64,000 nucleotides of DNA from Billgrantia antri (GTDB lineage Bacteria > Pseudomonadota > Gammaproteobacteria > Pseudomonadales > Halomonadaceae): positions 124,001 through 188,000 of the forward strand of contig NZ_JAHYCA010000002.1 of assembly GCF_019430905.1 (NCBI RefSeq), read 5' to 3'. The notes under the pieces are model-generated. The model did not search any database. It was not told where the DNA came from and saw only the letters and a list, made by a program, of their open reading frames with translations. Position numbers and translations under genes: made by a program. This document shows, in pieces, positions 20,376 through 39,097 of this stretch. Numbering within the stretch: the stretch's first letter is position 1; every line of letters starts with the position of its first letter.

Positions 20376-21437
20376 ATGCGACTCAGGCCCTCCGGCAAGG
20401 GGTTGATCGGTGTCGATATCACCTCGGCAACGGTCAAGCTGATCGAGCTCAAGCGAGTGGGCTCCCATTACCAGATCGAAAGCTATGCCGTCAGGCCGCT
20501 GCGCGAAGGTGCCGTGGTCGAGCGACGCATTCGCGATATGGGCGAAGTGGCCGATGCGCTGCGCCGCGCGGTCGAGAGTGCCAAACCCTCCTCTCGGCTG
20601 GCTGCGGCCGCGGTGCCGGCCAGCGCCGCCATCACCAAGACCCTGACGCTACCCGCTTCGCTCAACGATGACGAGATCGAAGCGCGTATTCAACTCGAAT
20701 CAGACAAGCACATTCCGTTTCCGTTCAGCGAGGTCGCCTTCGATTTCCAGCGGTTGGGACTCAATGCCCGCTACGGTGATCAGCAGGACGTGTTGCTGGT
20801 GGCGTGCCGCCAGCAGGATGTCGTCCAGCTCACCGATGCCCTGCACCAGTCCGGGCTTTCGCCGGCGGCGGTGGACGTCGAGACTTTCGCCATGGAGCGC
20901 GCCTTCGGCGAGCTACGCCAACAGCTGCCGCCGGCCGCCGGCGATGACGACTGCGTGGCGCTGGTCGACATCGGGGCCACCATGAATGCCTTTCACGTGC
21001 TGCGCGGTGGGCGCATTGTCTACAGTCGCGACACTGTCTTCGGCGGGCGCCAGCTTACCGAGGAGATACGGACGCGCTATGGCCTGACGCTGGAAGAGGC
21101 CGGCCTGGCCAAGAAGCGCGGCGGTTTGCCGGAGGATTACCGGACCAGCGTGCTCGAGCCTTTCATCGATACCCTGGTCCAGCAGGTCGGACGCTCGCTG
21201 CAGCTCTATTACACCGCGGGTCGCAAGCAGGAGGTGCGGCGCATGGTGCTGGCCGGTGGCTCCAGCGTCATCCCCGGCCTTGCCGAGCGGCTCGCCCGTG
21301 AGAGTGCGATGCAGGTGGTGATCGCCAACCCCTTCCTGCGCATGAGGATAAATTCGCGTATCGACGTCCAGACGCTGGCCAGCGATGCGCCGGCCATGGT
21401 CACCGCCTGCGGCCTCGCCATGAGGTCCCCGTCATGA
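20376..21437 (+). CDS. pilM: Type IV pilus assembly protein PilM
   Basis: A 353-residue cytoplasmic actin-like ATPase that binds the N-terminus of PilN and couples the inner-membrane alignment subcomplex to the pilus motor. IGVDITSATVKLIELKR at the N-terminus and the phosphate loop VALVDIGATMNAFHVLRGG are the actin-fold signatures, and MVLAGGSSVIPGLAERLARE is the adenosine motif. Start taken as the ATG at 20376; an adjacent TTG would add one residue. First gene of pilMNOPQ; its stop overlaps the pilN ATG (ATGA). Confidence 0.96.
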   Translation: MRLRPSGKGLIGVDITSATVKLIELKRVGSHYQIESYAVRPLREGAVVERRIRDMGEVADALRRAVESAKPSSRLAAAAVPASAAITKTLTLPASLNDDEIEARIQLESDKHIPFPFSEVAFDFQRLGLNARYGDQQDVLLVACRQQDVVQLTDALHQSGLSPAAVDVETFAMERAFGELRQQLPPAAGDDDCVALVDIGATMNAFHVLRGGRIVYSRDTVFGGRQLTEEIRTRYGLTLEEAGLAKKRGGLPEDYRTSVLEPFIDTLVQQVGRSLQLYYTAGRKQEVRRMVLAGGSSVIPGLAERLARESAMQVVIANPFLRMRINSRIDVQTLASDAPAMVTACGLAMRSPS

Positions 21438-22009
21438 CCATCGAAATCAACCTGCTGGGCTGGCGTGAGCAGCAACGGGCTCGCCGCAGTCGCCGCTTCT
21501 ATCTGGCCCTGGCGTTCATGGCTGTGCTCGGTGGGGCAGGTGGCCTGGGTTTGACCTATCACTACGACGCGGCACTGGACGCCCAGCGCGAGCGCAATGC
21601 ACATATACAGGCGCGCATGCAGCAGCTCGATGGTGATATCCGTTCGATCGGCGAGTATGAAGCCATACGCGAGCGCATGATCGGTCAGGTCCAGGTGTTC
21701 GGTGATCTGCAGCAGGGGCGTGCGCAGACGGTCGAGGTCTTTCGTGACCTCACGCTGAGCCTGGTCGACGGGGTGCACTACGTTCAGCTGAGTCGCCAGG
21801 GCGACCAGCTGCGCCTGACCGGGCGCGCCGAGAGCAATCACCGTGTCTCGGAGCAGATGCGCGCGCTGCAGACAGCGCCGGCCTTCTCCGAGCCGGTGCT
21901 GTCGGAAGTGGAGTCCGACGGCGGTGCGCGGCGACGCTTCAGTCTCGGCGTGACGCAGCTCGCCAACGGCATGCCGCCTCCGGGGGATGAAGAGGAGGGC
22001 GGGCCATGA
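21434..22009 (+). CDS. pilN: Type IV pilus assembly protein PilN
   Basis: A 191-residue bitopic inner-membrane protein. The N-terminal IEINLLGWREQQRARRS is the conserved INLLPWR-type motif that docks into PilM. A membrane helix follows (about 20-45), then a coiled coil and a ferredoxin-like periplasmic fold that pairs with PilO. Four-base overlaps with pilM and pilO indicate coupled translation. Confidence 0.95.
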   Translation: MTIEINLLGWREQQRARRSRRFYLALAFMAVLGGAGGLGLTYHYDAALDAQRERNAHIQARMQQLDGDIRSIGEYEAIRERMIGQVQVFGDLQQGRAQTVEVFRDLTLSLVDGVHYVQLSRQGDQLRLTGRAESNHRVSEQMRALQTAPAFSEPVLSEVESDGGARRRFSLGVTQLANGMPPPGDEEEGGP

Positions 22010-22632
22010 ACCTGCGTGCCGAGATACGCCGCCTACGCGAAGTTGACTGGCGTGGGCTGGACCTGAAGGAGTCCGGCGCCTGGCCGCTGCTGCTGCAATG
22101 GCTGTGCTGCCTGCTGGTCCTTGGCGTGACCTTTGCCGGTACCTACTGGTACCTGGCAGGCCCCAAGGCGGCCGAGCTCGAGCGCGCCGCAGCGGAGGAG
22201 GAGCGGCTTCTGCTCGACTATCGCAATCGCGCCGCACAGGCCGCTCGCCTGCCCGACATGCTCGAGCAACTGGCCCAGCTCGAGTCGCGCATGGACGAAC
22301 TCATGGCGATGCTGCCCTCCGGCGCGGAGATTCCCTCGCTGATCGACAGCATCAGCGAGAGCGCCCTCAACCATCACCTGAGCATCGACTTCATTCGCTT
22401 GCGCAGCACCGTCGAGCGTGATTTCTACATCGAGCGTCCGTTCGACATCCAGGTGGAGGGAGAGTACCACCATATCGCCGGCTTCCTGGCCAGCGTGGCG
22501 GCGCTGCCGCGAATCGTCACGCTGCATGATTTCATCCTGGCGCCGGTGGAGGGCAGCGATCGCCTGCGGCTGTCGATGCTGGCGCGAACATACAGCTACC
22601 GTGCCCAGGCCGATGAGGAGGCGACGCCATGA
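22006..22632 (+). CDS. pilO: Type IV pilus assembly protein PilO
   Basis: A 208-residue inner-membrane protein with one membrane helix (about 27-50), a coiled coil (about 60-105) and a periplasmic ferredoxin-like domain (FDIQVEGEYHHIAGFLASVAALPRIVTLHDF). It heterodimerises with PilN in the alignment complex. Overlaps pilN and pilP by 4 bp each. Confidence 0.95.
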   Translation: MNLRAEIRRLREVDWRGLDLKESGAWPLLLQWLCCLLVLGVTFAGTYWYLAGPKAAELERAAAEEERLLLDYRNRAAQAARLPDMLEQLAQLESRMDELMAMLPSGAEIPSLIDSISESALNHHLSIDFIRLRSTVERDFYIERPFDIQVEGEYHHIAGFLASVAALPRIVTLHDFILAPVEGSDRLRLSMLARTYSYRAQADEEATP

Positions 22633-23153
22633 AGCAAGCGTCGGTGGCGCTCACGGTCGGCCTGCTGCTGGTGGGCTGTGCCGATCCCCGTCTGGGCGAA
22701 CTGGACCGGCGGCTGAGCGATATCCGCGCCAATCCGGGCGCGCCGCGAGTGCTGGAGATGCCGGAGGTGCCCCGCTACGAGTCGGTACCCTACGAGGCCA
22801 GCGATCATCGCAGTCCTTTCCGCCCCCAGTTGCCGGAGCCGGAACAGGCGCCTGCAGGCGATAGCGACCTGACGCCCGACTTCGAGCGGCAGCGGGAGCC
22901 GCTCGAGGCATACGACCTCGAGGCGCTGAGTCTGGTGGGCATCCTGACCATGAGGGGGCAGACCCATGCCTTGGTCAGGGAGCCCGAGGGCGAGGTGCAC
23001 CGCCTGCGCACCGGCAACTACCTGGGTCGCAATCATGGTCGCATCGTCAGCATCACCGATTCGACGGTACAGTTGGTTGAGCTGGTGCCCACTGGCGGGG
23101 GCGGCTGGATGGAGCGCACGACACGCATGGCATTGGAAGAGACGAAGCGCTGA
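22629..23153 (+). CDS. pilP: Type IV pilus lipoprotein PilP
   Basis: A 174-residue periplasmic lipoprotein. The signal peptide ends in the lipobox LLVGC with Cys17 as the acylated residue. The disordered N-terminal half is followed by a small beta domain (YDLEALSLVGILTMRGQTHALV to RTGNYLGRNHGRIVSI). PilP links PilNO to the secretin PilQ. It overlaps pilO by 4 bp and is 56 bp before pilQ. Confidence 0.95.
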   Translation: MKQASVALTVGLLLVGCADPRLGELDRRLSDIRANPGAPRVLEMPEVPRYESVPYEASDHRSPFRPQLPEPEQAPAGDSDLTPDFERQREPLEAYDLEALSLVGILTMRGQTHALVREPEGEVHRLRTGNYLGRNHGRIVSITDSTVQLVELVPTGGGGWMERTTRMALEETKR

Positions 23154-23209
23154 CAGCGTTCGCGGTCGCTCGTGGCAGGGCACTTGAAACAGGCAGGAGT
23201 AGGGCAACG

Positions 23210-25333
23210 ATGAAACATGTGATTCGCACACTGACGATACTCTGCCTGGTGTTGGCGGCGATGCCTGCCCTGGCGGCCACCACGCTCACCGATCTGGACT
23301 TTCGCCAGGGCGAGCGAGGTGAGCTGCTGGTCGACCTGACCTTCAGCGGCGGCGTACCGGAAGTTCGTGGCTATCGGCTGGACGCGCCGGCGCGACTGAC
23401 CATCGACCTGGTGGATACGACCAATGCATTGGAGCGACGCAACATCGACCTTGGGGTCGGCGGCGTCGAACAGGTCACCGCCTTGGAAGCCGGCTCGCGC
23501 ACGCGTCTGGTCTTTAATATGGAAGGTCCGCTGCCCTACGATACCGTGCAGCAGGGCGACCGGTTGAGGCTGGCCATAGGTGGGGGCGCGTCCGTCTCGG
23601 CCACACCGGCGGCGAGCAGTACGCCGGCCGCATCTCCCCGGTCCGCAGCGGCCGCCACGGGTGCCAGTCCGACCATTACCGATATCGATTTTCGCCGCGG
23701 CCAGGAGGGAGCGGGGCGATTGATCGTCACCTTCGACCGTGCCGGCGTCGAGGCCCGGGTACGCGAGCCGGGCCGCCATCGCATCGTCGCCGAGCTCAGC
23801 GGTGTCGAACTGCCGGAGGCGCACAACCAGGTGCTCGATGTCAGCGACTTCGGCACACCGATACGCCGTATCACGCCGCGTGTCGGCCGCGACGGCGTCA
23901 CTCTCGAGATAGAAGGCAGTGACGAATTCGCCATGCTATCCACCCAGAGCGGACGCCAGCTCACCATCGAGGCGCAACCGATCACCCCGCAGGAGCGCGA
24001 GCAGCGCGTACGCCAGCAGTTTCCCTACACCGGCGAGCGCATCACGCTCAATTTTCAGAACATCGAGGTGCGCTCGGTGCTGGCGATCATCGCCGACTTC
24101 ACAGGGCTCAACCTGGTCGCCAGCGACAGCGTGACCGGCGAGGTGACCCTCAACCTTGAGGACGTGCCGTGGGACCAGGCGCTGGATCTGGTGCTCAAGA
24201 GCCATGGCCTGGCCAGTCGCCAGGAAGGCAATGTCATCGTCGTGGCGCCGGCCAGCGAGCTGGCCAATATCGAGCGTCAGCAGCTGGAGGCGCGGGCCCA
24301 GGCCGAGACGCTGGCGCCGCTGGTGTCGGAGTACGTTCAGGTCAAGTATGCGCGCGCGGAAGATCTGGCCCAGTTGCTGCGGGGCGGCGAGGGCTTCGGT
24401 CTGCTCTCGGAGCGTGGTCGGGTGGCGGTGGACGGGCGCACCAACACACTGCTGATTCAGGATACCGCCGATCAGATACAGGAGATTCTCGCCACGCTCG
24501 ACCAGCTGGATGTCGCCGTGCGCCAGGTGCAAATCGAGGCGCGCATCGTCATCGCCCGCGACGGCGTGACCCAGGAACTCGGCGTCAACTGGGGGGCCTC
24601 AGGCGGTGGCAGCCGCTTCAACCTGGGCGGGGCCTCGACCGGCACGCCGATCGCCGGTTTCGGCGATGGCCTCACCGGCCAGCGCGATAGTCGCGGGCAA
24701 TTCACCGGTGAGTTCGACGACCCCACCGGCAGCCGCTTCGAGCGCGGCGGGCTCGCGGTTGACCTGGGTAGTGCCAACCCCATGACCAGCTTCAGTTTCG
24801 GCTATCTCTCCGGCGACATCCTGCTCGACCTCGAGCTGCGCGCGCTGGAGAGCGAGAACAAGAGTCAGACGATTTCTCAGCCCCGCGTGATCACCGCCAA
24901 CCAGCGCAAGGCGACCATCATCCAGGGCGAGGAGCGCGCCTTCCAGTCCATCGGCGAGGGCAATGTGCCGCAGACCGAGTTCAAGGAGGCCGAGCTGTCG
25001 CTCGAAGTGACGCCGCAGATCACGCCGGACAACCGCATCATCATGGATCTGGTGGTCAAGAACGACAGCTTCCGCGAGGCGGCGCCGGGCCAGGCGCCGC
25101 CCATCGACACCAACCGCATCGAGACCCAGGTGCTGGTCGACAATGGCGAGACGGTGGTGCTGGGCGGCATCCTCACCACCGAGCAGCTCAGCCGTCTGGC
25201 CAAGACGCCGTTCCTGGGGGACCTGCCTGTGCTGGGTAGGCTTTTCCGGTACAATGAGTCGAGCAACCAGAAAGTGGAGCTGCTGGTGTTCATCACTCCA
25301 CGGATACTCGAGGACGGCCTGGCGATTCGCTGA
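23210..25333 (+). CDS. pilQ: Type IV pilus secretin PilQ
   Basis: A 707-residue outer-membrane secretin through which the pilus exits. The signal peptide is about 23 residues, ending ALAA. Two AMIN domains (about 25-120 and 155-245) bind peptidoglycan; N0 and N1 domains (about 275-440) precede the secretin core with [20 protein letters not shown] and the C-terminal [12 protein letters not shown] and [22 protein letters not shown]-rich gate segments are present. Its stop overlaps the aroK start by one base (TGATG). Confidence 0.97.
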   Translation: MKHVIRTLTILCLVLAAMPALAATTLTDLDFRQGERGELLVDLTFSGGVPEVRGYRLDAPARLTIDLVDTTNALERRNIDLGVGGVEQVTALEAGSRTRLVFNMEGPLPYDTVQQGDRLRLAIGGGASVSATPAASSTPAASPRSAAAATGASPTITDIDFRRGQEGAGRLIVTFDRAGVEARVREPGRHRIVAELSGVELPEAHNQVLDVSDFGTPIRRITPRVGRDGVTLEIEGSDEFAMLSTQSGRQLTIEAQPITPQEREQRVRQQFPYTGERITLNFQNIEVRSVLAIIADFTGLNLVASDSVTGEVTLNLEDVPWDQALDLVLKSHGLASRQEGNVIVVAPASELANIERQQLEARAQAETLAPLVSEYVQVKYARAEDLAQLLRGGEGFGLLSERGRVAVDGRTNTLLIQDTADQIQEILATLDQLDVAVRQVQIEARIVIARDGVTQELGVNWGASGGGSRFNLGGASTGTPIAGFGDGLTGQRDSRGQFTGEFDDPTGSRFERGGLAVDLGSANPMTSFSFGYLSGDILLDLELRALESENKSQTISQPRVITANQRKATIIQGEERAFQSIGEGNVPQTEFKEAELSLEVTPQITPDNRIIMDLVVKNDSFREAAPGQAPPIDTNRIETQVLVDNGETVVLGGILTTEQLSRLAKTPFLGDLPVLGRLFRYNESSNQKVELLVFITPRILEDGLAIR

Positions 25334-25875
25334 TGCAGGACTTGCCCAATTTGATACTGGTCGGCCCCATGGGGGCCGGCAAGAGCACCATCGGCCGCCT
25401 TCTGGCGGCCGAGCTTTCCCGCGACTTCTTAGACAGCGACCATGAGATTCAGGCCCGCTGCGGTGCCGACATTCCGTGGATTTTCGACGTCGAGGGCGAA
25501 GCGGGCTTTCGCCAGCGCGAGATGCAGATGATCGAGGAGCTGACCGCGCTCGAGGGCGTGGTGCTCGCCACCGGCGGAGGCGCGGTGCTGCGTGAGGAGA
25601 ACCGCCGGCGGCTGCGCGAGCGGGGCACCGTGATCTATCTCTTCACCACCGTCGAGCAGCAGCTCAAGCGCGTGGCCAAGGATCGCAACCGCCCCCTGCT
25701 GCAGCGTCCTGACCGCGAGCAGGTGCTGCGTGAGATGTTCGAGCTGCGCGATCCGCTCTACCGTGCCACGGCCGATGTCGTGGTGCGTACCGACCGGCGC
25801 AGTCCACGCGGCGTGGTCAACGAGATCGTGCGTCGTGTGCAGCGAATCATCGACCCCCTACAAGCCAAGGCCTGA
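25333..25875 (+). CDS. aroK: Shikimate kinase
   Basis: A 180-residue kinase that phosphorylates shikimate at the 3-hydroxyl for aromatic amino acid synthesis. Walker [10 protein letters not shown] is at residues 11-19, the shikimate-binding DSDHEI and GFRQRE follow, and the substrate loop is in [14 protein letters not shown]. Length is typical (E. coli 173). Translationally coupled to pilQ and 2 bp before aroB. Confidence 0.97.
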   Translation: MQDLPNLILVGPMGAGKSTIGRLLAAELSRDFLDSDHEIQARCGADIPWIFDVEGEAGFRQREMQMIEELTALEGVVLATGGGAVLREENRRRLRERGTVIYLFTTVEQQLKRVAKDRNRPLLQRPDREQVLREMFELRDPLYRATADVVVRTDRRSPRGVVNEIVRRVQRIIDPLQAKA

Positions 25876-25877
25876 CC

Positions 25878-26990
25878 ATGTTCACGAGCGAACCCCAAGC
25901 GAGCCGGTGCCGCCTGCAGGTGGCGTTGGGCGAGCGCAGCTACCCCATCCATATCGGCACCGGCCTGCTGGGCGATTCCGCCTGCCTCGCGCCTTATCTG
26001 GCCGGGCGCCAGGTCATGGTCGTGACCAACGAGACGGTGGCGCCCCTGTACCTGGCTCGCCTGCGTGAAGGGCTGCCCGCCGATGCCGAGGTGCGCGAGC
26101 TGGTATTGCCCGACGGCGAGGCGACCAAGACCCTGGCCAGCGTCGGCCGCATCTGGGACGCGCTGCTGGAAGCCGGGTTCAATCGCCGCTGCACCCTGAT
26201 CGCCCTGGGCGGCGGCGTGATAGGCGACATGGTCGGGTTCGCCGCTGCCTGTTACCAGCGCGGCGTCGCCTTCCTCCAGGTGCCTACCACGCTGCTCTCC
26301 CAGGTGGACTCCTCGGTAGGTGGCAAGACCGGCGTCAACCATCCGCTGGGCAAGAACATGATCGGTGCCTTCTGGCAGCCGCGGGCGGTGCTGATCGATA
26401 CCGATACCCTGAAAACCCTGCCGGCAAGGGAGCTCTCGGCAGGGCTCGCCGAGGTGATCAAGTACGGCCTGATCCGCGACGCCGATTTCCTGGCCTGGCT
26501 GGAGGGTGAGATGACTGCGTTGAGAGCCCTTGAGCCCCAGGCGCTGGCCTGGGCTATCGAGCGCAGCTGCCAGCTCAAGGCTGAGATCGTCGCAGCGGAT
26601 GAAACCGAGCAAGGCGTGCGAGCCCTGCTCAACTTGGGACACACCTTCGGTCACGCCATCGAAGCGCACCAAGGCTATGGCAAGTGGCTACACGGCGAGG
26701 CGGTGGGGGCGGGCATGCTGATGGCCGCCGAGCTGTCGCAACGTCTCGGCTGGCTGGCCGCAGCGGAGGTCGAGCGTATCGCCGCCATCATTGCCTCGGC
26801 CGGTCTACCGCTGGCGGCTCCCGCCGACATGGGGGTCGAGGATTTCCTCGTGCGGATGCGCCTGGACAAGAAGAACGTCGACTCGCGCCTGCGCCTTGTC
26901 CTGCTCGAGACCCCGGGCCGGGCGGTGATCCACGATGAAACCCCTCAGCCGCTGCTCGAGGAGCTGTTGGCGGCCTTTCCTCGCCGCTGA
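25878..26990 (+). CDS. aroB: 3-Dehydroquinate synthase
   Basis: A 370-residue NAD- and zinc- or cobalt-dependent enzyme converting DAHP to 3-dehydroquinate, the second shikimate step. [19 protein letters not shown] and [25 protein letters not shown] carry nucleotide and substrate contacts; metal ligands are in [10 protein letters not shown] and the histidines of [12 protein letters not shown] and LHGEAVG. Start ATG 25878. In Pseudomonas a damX-like gene follows aroB; here a terminator and gltB follow instead. Confidence 0.97.
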   Translation: MFTSEPQASRCRLQVALGERSYPIHIGTGLLGDSACLAPYLAGRQVMVVTNETVAPLYLARLREGLPADAEVRELVLPDGEATKTLASVGRIWDALLEAGFNRRCTLIALGGGVIGDMVGFAAACYQRGVAFLQVPTTLLSQVDSSVGGKTGVNHPLGKNMIGAFWQPRAVLIDTDTLKTLPARELSAGLAEVIKYGLIRDADFLAWLEGEMTALRALEPQALAWAIERSCQLKAEIVAADETEQGVRALLNLGHTFGHAIEAHQGYGKWLHGEAVGAGMLMAAELSQRLGWLAAAEVERIAAIIASAGLPLAAPADMGVEDFLVRMRLDKKNVDSRLRLVLLETPGRAVIHDETPQPLLEELLAAFPRR

Positions 26991-27039
26991 CCGCATCTCG
27001 CTTCGCTCTTTTCGCTCTGGCCGGTACGACGCCCAGCAG

Positions 27040-27067
27040 GCCGCACGAAGACTCGTGCGGCTTTTTT
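27040..27067 (+). terminator. Rho-independent terminator of the pil-aroKB operon
   Basis: A 9-bp stem GCCGCACGA (27040-27048) with TCGTGCGGC (27053-27061), loop AGAC, then six T residues (27062-27067). Confidence 0.92.
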
Positions 27068-27460
27068 ACGTGGCCCAGTATGTCGGTGCCTAGTGAGCGC
27101 TTTGCACTTTCAGCATTGAATCCGTATGCCTCATGCCGTATCGGCATGGGGAAAAAGGCCGGTTGTCGACTAAAGTCGTATGCCTTGTTTTGTACGTTTG
27201 CAATCCGTTTATGAGCCACGCAAGTCTTTGAACTGGTGGTTTTTTTTGTTTTGATTCATTCAGCAAGTTGCGGATTTGACGAAGGTTTTGCCAGCGGGCG
27301 GGAAGGCGGGAGATTGCGCGGCAGGGCGGTAAGTGTCTATGCTGGTCGTCCTTTTTACGCGACGGCAGCAGGCTGTTCTCGACAGCCAGAATAAAAAGAA
27401 AACATACCAAAATACACAACTGATGCCGTTTGGTCAATAGACACTCTTTGAGGCACGCCC
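27068..27460 (+). promoter_or_regulatory. Long AT-richer upstream region of gltB with small dyads
   Basis: A 393-bp stretch with no gene that is noticeably richer in A and T than its surroundings. It holds CATGCCG-TAT-CGGCATG (27132-27148), a CGACT/AGTCG dyad shortly after, a run of eight T residues near 27239-27246, and GGCTGT-TCTCG-ACAGCC (27371-27387) followed by an A-rich tract. The glt genes are usually regulated by nitrogen or Lrp/LysR-type factors, so operators are expected here; I cannot assign the dyads to a specific protein. Confidence 0.4.
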
Positions 27461-33358
<5,898 letters not shown>

Positions 33359-33392
33359 GCGCCTTCGAACGCCTCGCTCTTTCTGCTCGGTC

Positions 33393-33421
33393 CGCCCCGG
33401 CCTGATGTGCCGGGGCGTTTT
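33393..33421 (+). terminator. Rho-independent terminator of gltBD
   Basis: Stem CGCCCCGGC (33393-33401) with GCCGGGGCG (33409-33417) and a 7-nt loop, followed by TTTT, 35 bp after the gltD stop. Confidence 0.9.
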
Positions 33422-33483
33422 CGTTCTACGCCGTATTTTTCTAGACTCTGGGCAGATTCCCAACCTGCCGACGAGGAGCGATC

Positions 33484-34038
33484 ATGGACGAGACGCGACT
33501 GGAGCTGGGGCTTGCCGACGCACAGGGCGACCCGGTTGCCCCCGAGCGGATGGTGTTCGCCGATGACGAGCGCATTCCCAACAGCCGGCTGGCGACGCTG
33601 GCCTTTCGTTCGCGTGGCGTGAGCCCGGTGCTCGACCGTGAGGCGATTGCCGAGCGCTTCGAGCGGCTGTTCGACGCCAACGGCTGGCGGCCGAGCTGGT
33701 GCGGCGGAGTTTACGACTACCATCACTACCACTCCATCGCCCACGAAGCGTTCGGCGTGCTCTCGGGCTGGGGCAGGCTGCGCCTGGGCGGAGAGCGGGG
33801 CGACGACCTCGAGCTGCACACCGGCGATGCTCTGGTGCTGCCCGCGGGTACCGGTCATTGCCACCTGGAGGCGAGCGATGACTTCCTGTTGCTCGCCGCT
33901 TACCCGCAGGATCAGCGCGAACTCGATCTGCTGCCGGCCGACCCCGCCGAGCACGATGCGGCGGTGGCACGTATCGCCCAGGTATCGCGCCTGTCGCGCG
34001 ATCCTCTGGGAGGCGATACGGCGCGCTGGTGGTCGTGA
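33484..34038 (+). CDS. Cupin-domain protein
   Basis: A 184-residue cytoplasmic protein with one cupin barrel. The histidine cluster YDYHHYHSIAHE (about residues 78-89) and the second motif LHTGDALVLPAGTGHCHLEAS (about 118-138) are the two metal-binding cupin motifs, so a bound divalent metal is likely. It resembles the YjlB-type small cupins, whose substrates are unknown. The gene stands alone between the gltBD terminator and pyrG. ATG at 33484 follows GAGGAGCGATC. Confidence 0.85.
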   Translation: MDETRLELGLADAQGDPVAPERMVFADDERIPNSRLATLAFRSRGVSPVLDREAIAERFERLFDANGWRPSWCGGVYDYHHYHSIAHEAFGVLSGWGRLRLGGERGDDLELHTGDALVLPAGTGHCHLEASDDFLLLAAYPQDQRELDLLPADPAEHDAAVARIAQVSRLSRDPLGGDTARWWS

Positions 34039-34129
34039 TGCCGGGACGCCAGCGTCGAAATTGAGCCATTGGTCGTAATCTGCTACGCTGTTGTCCCATC
34101 CTGGCGCGGCTTTCTGCCACGCCTCATGA

Positions 34130-36678
<2,549 letters not shown>

Positions 36679-36739
36679 CGGCTACCCAGGCAATTTTGCT
36701 CCATAAGCCGAGAGAGAACATCGACTCAATCAACGCTGA

Positions 36740-38053
<1,314 letters not shown>

Positions 38054-38097
38054 GCGCATCGTTTATGGCTACCGGCCGACGATATCGCTGACATTTT

Positions 38098-38115
38098 TGT
38101 AGGATATTGACTACA
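38098..38115 (+). promoter_or_regulatory. Possible GacA/UvrY-type upstream activating site
   Basis: TGTAGGATATTGACTACA is an 18-bp imperfect palindrome (TGTAG-N8-CTACA). It agrees at 9 of 12 fixed positions with the published GacA box TGTAAG-N6-CTTACA, which lies upstream of rsm/csr small-RNA genes. It sits about 120 bp before the proposed start of the RNA at 38221-38465, within the usual distance range. The eno terminator lies in between, so the site is not for eno. Confidence 0.35.
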
Positions 38116-38149
38116 AAAAGGCGAAGATCTAAGCCCGCATAGCTGCAAG

Positions 38150-38180
38150 AAGGTCGATACCAAAGGTGTCGGCCTTTTTT
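38150..38180 (+). terminator. Rho-independent terminator of eno
   Basis: A 12-bp stem with two G-U pairs (38150-38161 with 38165-38176), loop AAA, and six T residues ending at 38180. Confidence 0.88.
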
Positions 38181-38220
38181 AATTCCTTGTTTTTACTCAC
38201 TTTACGCAATGGGTTGTTAA

Positions 38221-38465
38221 CCTCGAGAAGGCCTCGAGGTTGTTTGGTGGCTGCTTGCGCCTGTTGGCGGACATGCCAGAATGCACGTGGGACAAGGCAG
38301 AGCGGGAGGCTCTCCGGCAGGATGCAACGGGATGCTATCTACATGGCACGCTCGGTGCGACAGGACGTCGCCTCCGGGCAGGGACGTTGCCGCAGGAGAG
38401 AGGGCGGAGGGAACCGCCCAAGGAAATGCTGGGAGCCGGGCGACCTGAGGGGTCGCCTTTTTTTT
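38221..38465 (+). ncRNA. rsmZ: CsrB/RsmZ-family small RNA candidate (CsrA sponge)
   Basis: This 497-bp gap between eno and fdxA has no plausible protein gene but a clear RNA signature. Twelve GGA triplets occur on the plus strand between 38269 and 38434, against two on the minus strand. Several are in loops: AGAGC-GGGAG-GCTCT (38299-38313), GCGAC-AGGAC-GTCGC (38357-38371), GGCA-GGGACGT-TGCC (38377-38391) and GGGCGG-AGGGAA-CCGCCC (38402-38419), the last a perfect ANGGAN hexaloop on a 6-bp stem, the canonical CsrA site. The RNA ends in a strong terminator. The 5' end is uncertain; a weak TTTACT-17-TGTTAA promoter would start it near 38227, and a CCTCGAG hairpin opens the region. Position next to fdxA and mutS matches rsmZ of Pseudomonas. 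Family membership is inferred, not searched. Confidence 0.8.
38439..38465 (+). terminator. Terminator of the CsrB/RsmZ-like RNA
   Basis: GGCGACC (38439-38445) pairs with GGTCGCC (38451-38457) over a 5-nt loop, followed directly by eight T residues (38458-38465). The T tract is only on the plus strand, which fixes the direction of transcription. Confidence 0.9.
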
Positions 38466-38550
38466 GCCCGGCGTTTGGCCTGGGCAGGCTCGCCAAGGCG
38501 CCGAATGCCGGCTGGCATGCGGCGCGGGAACAGGCCGGCTTGCGCTGCGC

Positions 38551-38874
38551 TCAGCGCTCGAGGTATTGCAGTTTGCCGGGCTTGCCGTCCCACTCCTCGG
38601 CATCGGCCGGGGGATCCTTCTTTTCCGCAATGTTGGGCCACACTTCGGAGAGTTCGGCATTGATGGCGATGAACTCCTCCTGCCCCTCGGGTAGTTCATC
38701 CTCCGAGAAGATTGCCTCGGCGGGGCACTCGGGCTCGCACAGGGCGCAATCGATGCACTCGTCCGGATGGATCACCAGAAAATTGGGGCCTTCGTAAAAG
38801 CAGTCCACCGGGCAGACCTCGACGCAGTCGGTGTACTTGCACTTGATGCAGTTTTCGGTGACGACAAAGGTCAT
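38551..38874 (-). CDS. fdxA: Seven-iron ferredoxin FdxA
   Basis: A 107-residue electron carrier with one 3Fe-4S and one 4Fe-4S cluster, like Azotobacter ferredoxin I. The cysteines fall as expected: Cys9, Cys17 and Cys50 for the 3Fe cluster, Cys21, Cys40, Cys43 and Cys46 for the 4Fe cluster, with Cys12 and Cys25 extra. The C-terminal extension of about 50 residues ([16 protein letters not shown]) is typical. It lies downstream of mutS on the same strand with a 223-bp gap. The physiological partner is not evident. Confidence 0.96.
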   Translation of the reverse strand: MTFVVTENCIKCKYTDCVEVCPVDCFYEGPNFLVIHPDECIDCALCEPECPAEAIFSEDELPEGQEEFIAINAELSEVWPNIAEKKDPPADAEEWDGKPGKLQYLER

Positions 38875-39010
38875 GCCTGTCTCCCTCCTCGCAGCCGGGT
38901 CGTGACCTCCCGGTTGGTAATGTACGGATCAGTCTTGGAAAAGCACTGCACAAAATACCTGCGCTTCTTCTCGCCCGGCGATCTGTTCAGCACTTTCTTA
39001 GGTCTTTAAG

Positions 39011-39034
39011 TTATAAAAAACTAACTTTTTATAA
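39011..39034. promoter_or_regulatory. AT-rich palindrome upstream of fdxA
   Basis: TTATAAAAA (39011-39019) and TTTTTATAA (39026-39034) form a 9-bp inverted repeat with a 6-nt spacer. It stands out in GC-rich surroundings and lies 137 bp upstream of the fdxA start. It may overlap a promoter (TTATAA cores) or be a regulator site; no family is assigned. Confidence 0.35.
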
Positions 39035-39097
39035 GGGGTGCATAATTGGACGCTTCATTCTAGTCATGCCTCCCCGTGTGAGCAAGCGCCGTCGTGG

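Noticed and set aside
38240-38797. A 185-codon open frame covering the eno-fdxA gap
   Set aside because: It runs through a strong rho-independent terminator and then antisense into fdxA. The region is better explained as a structured RNA.
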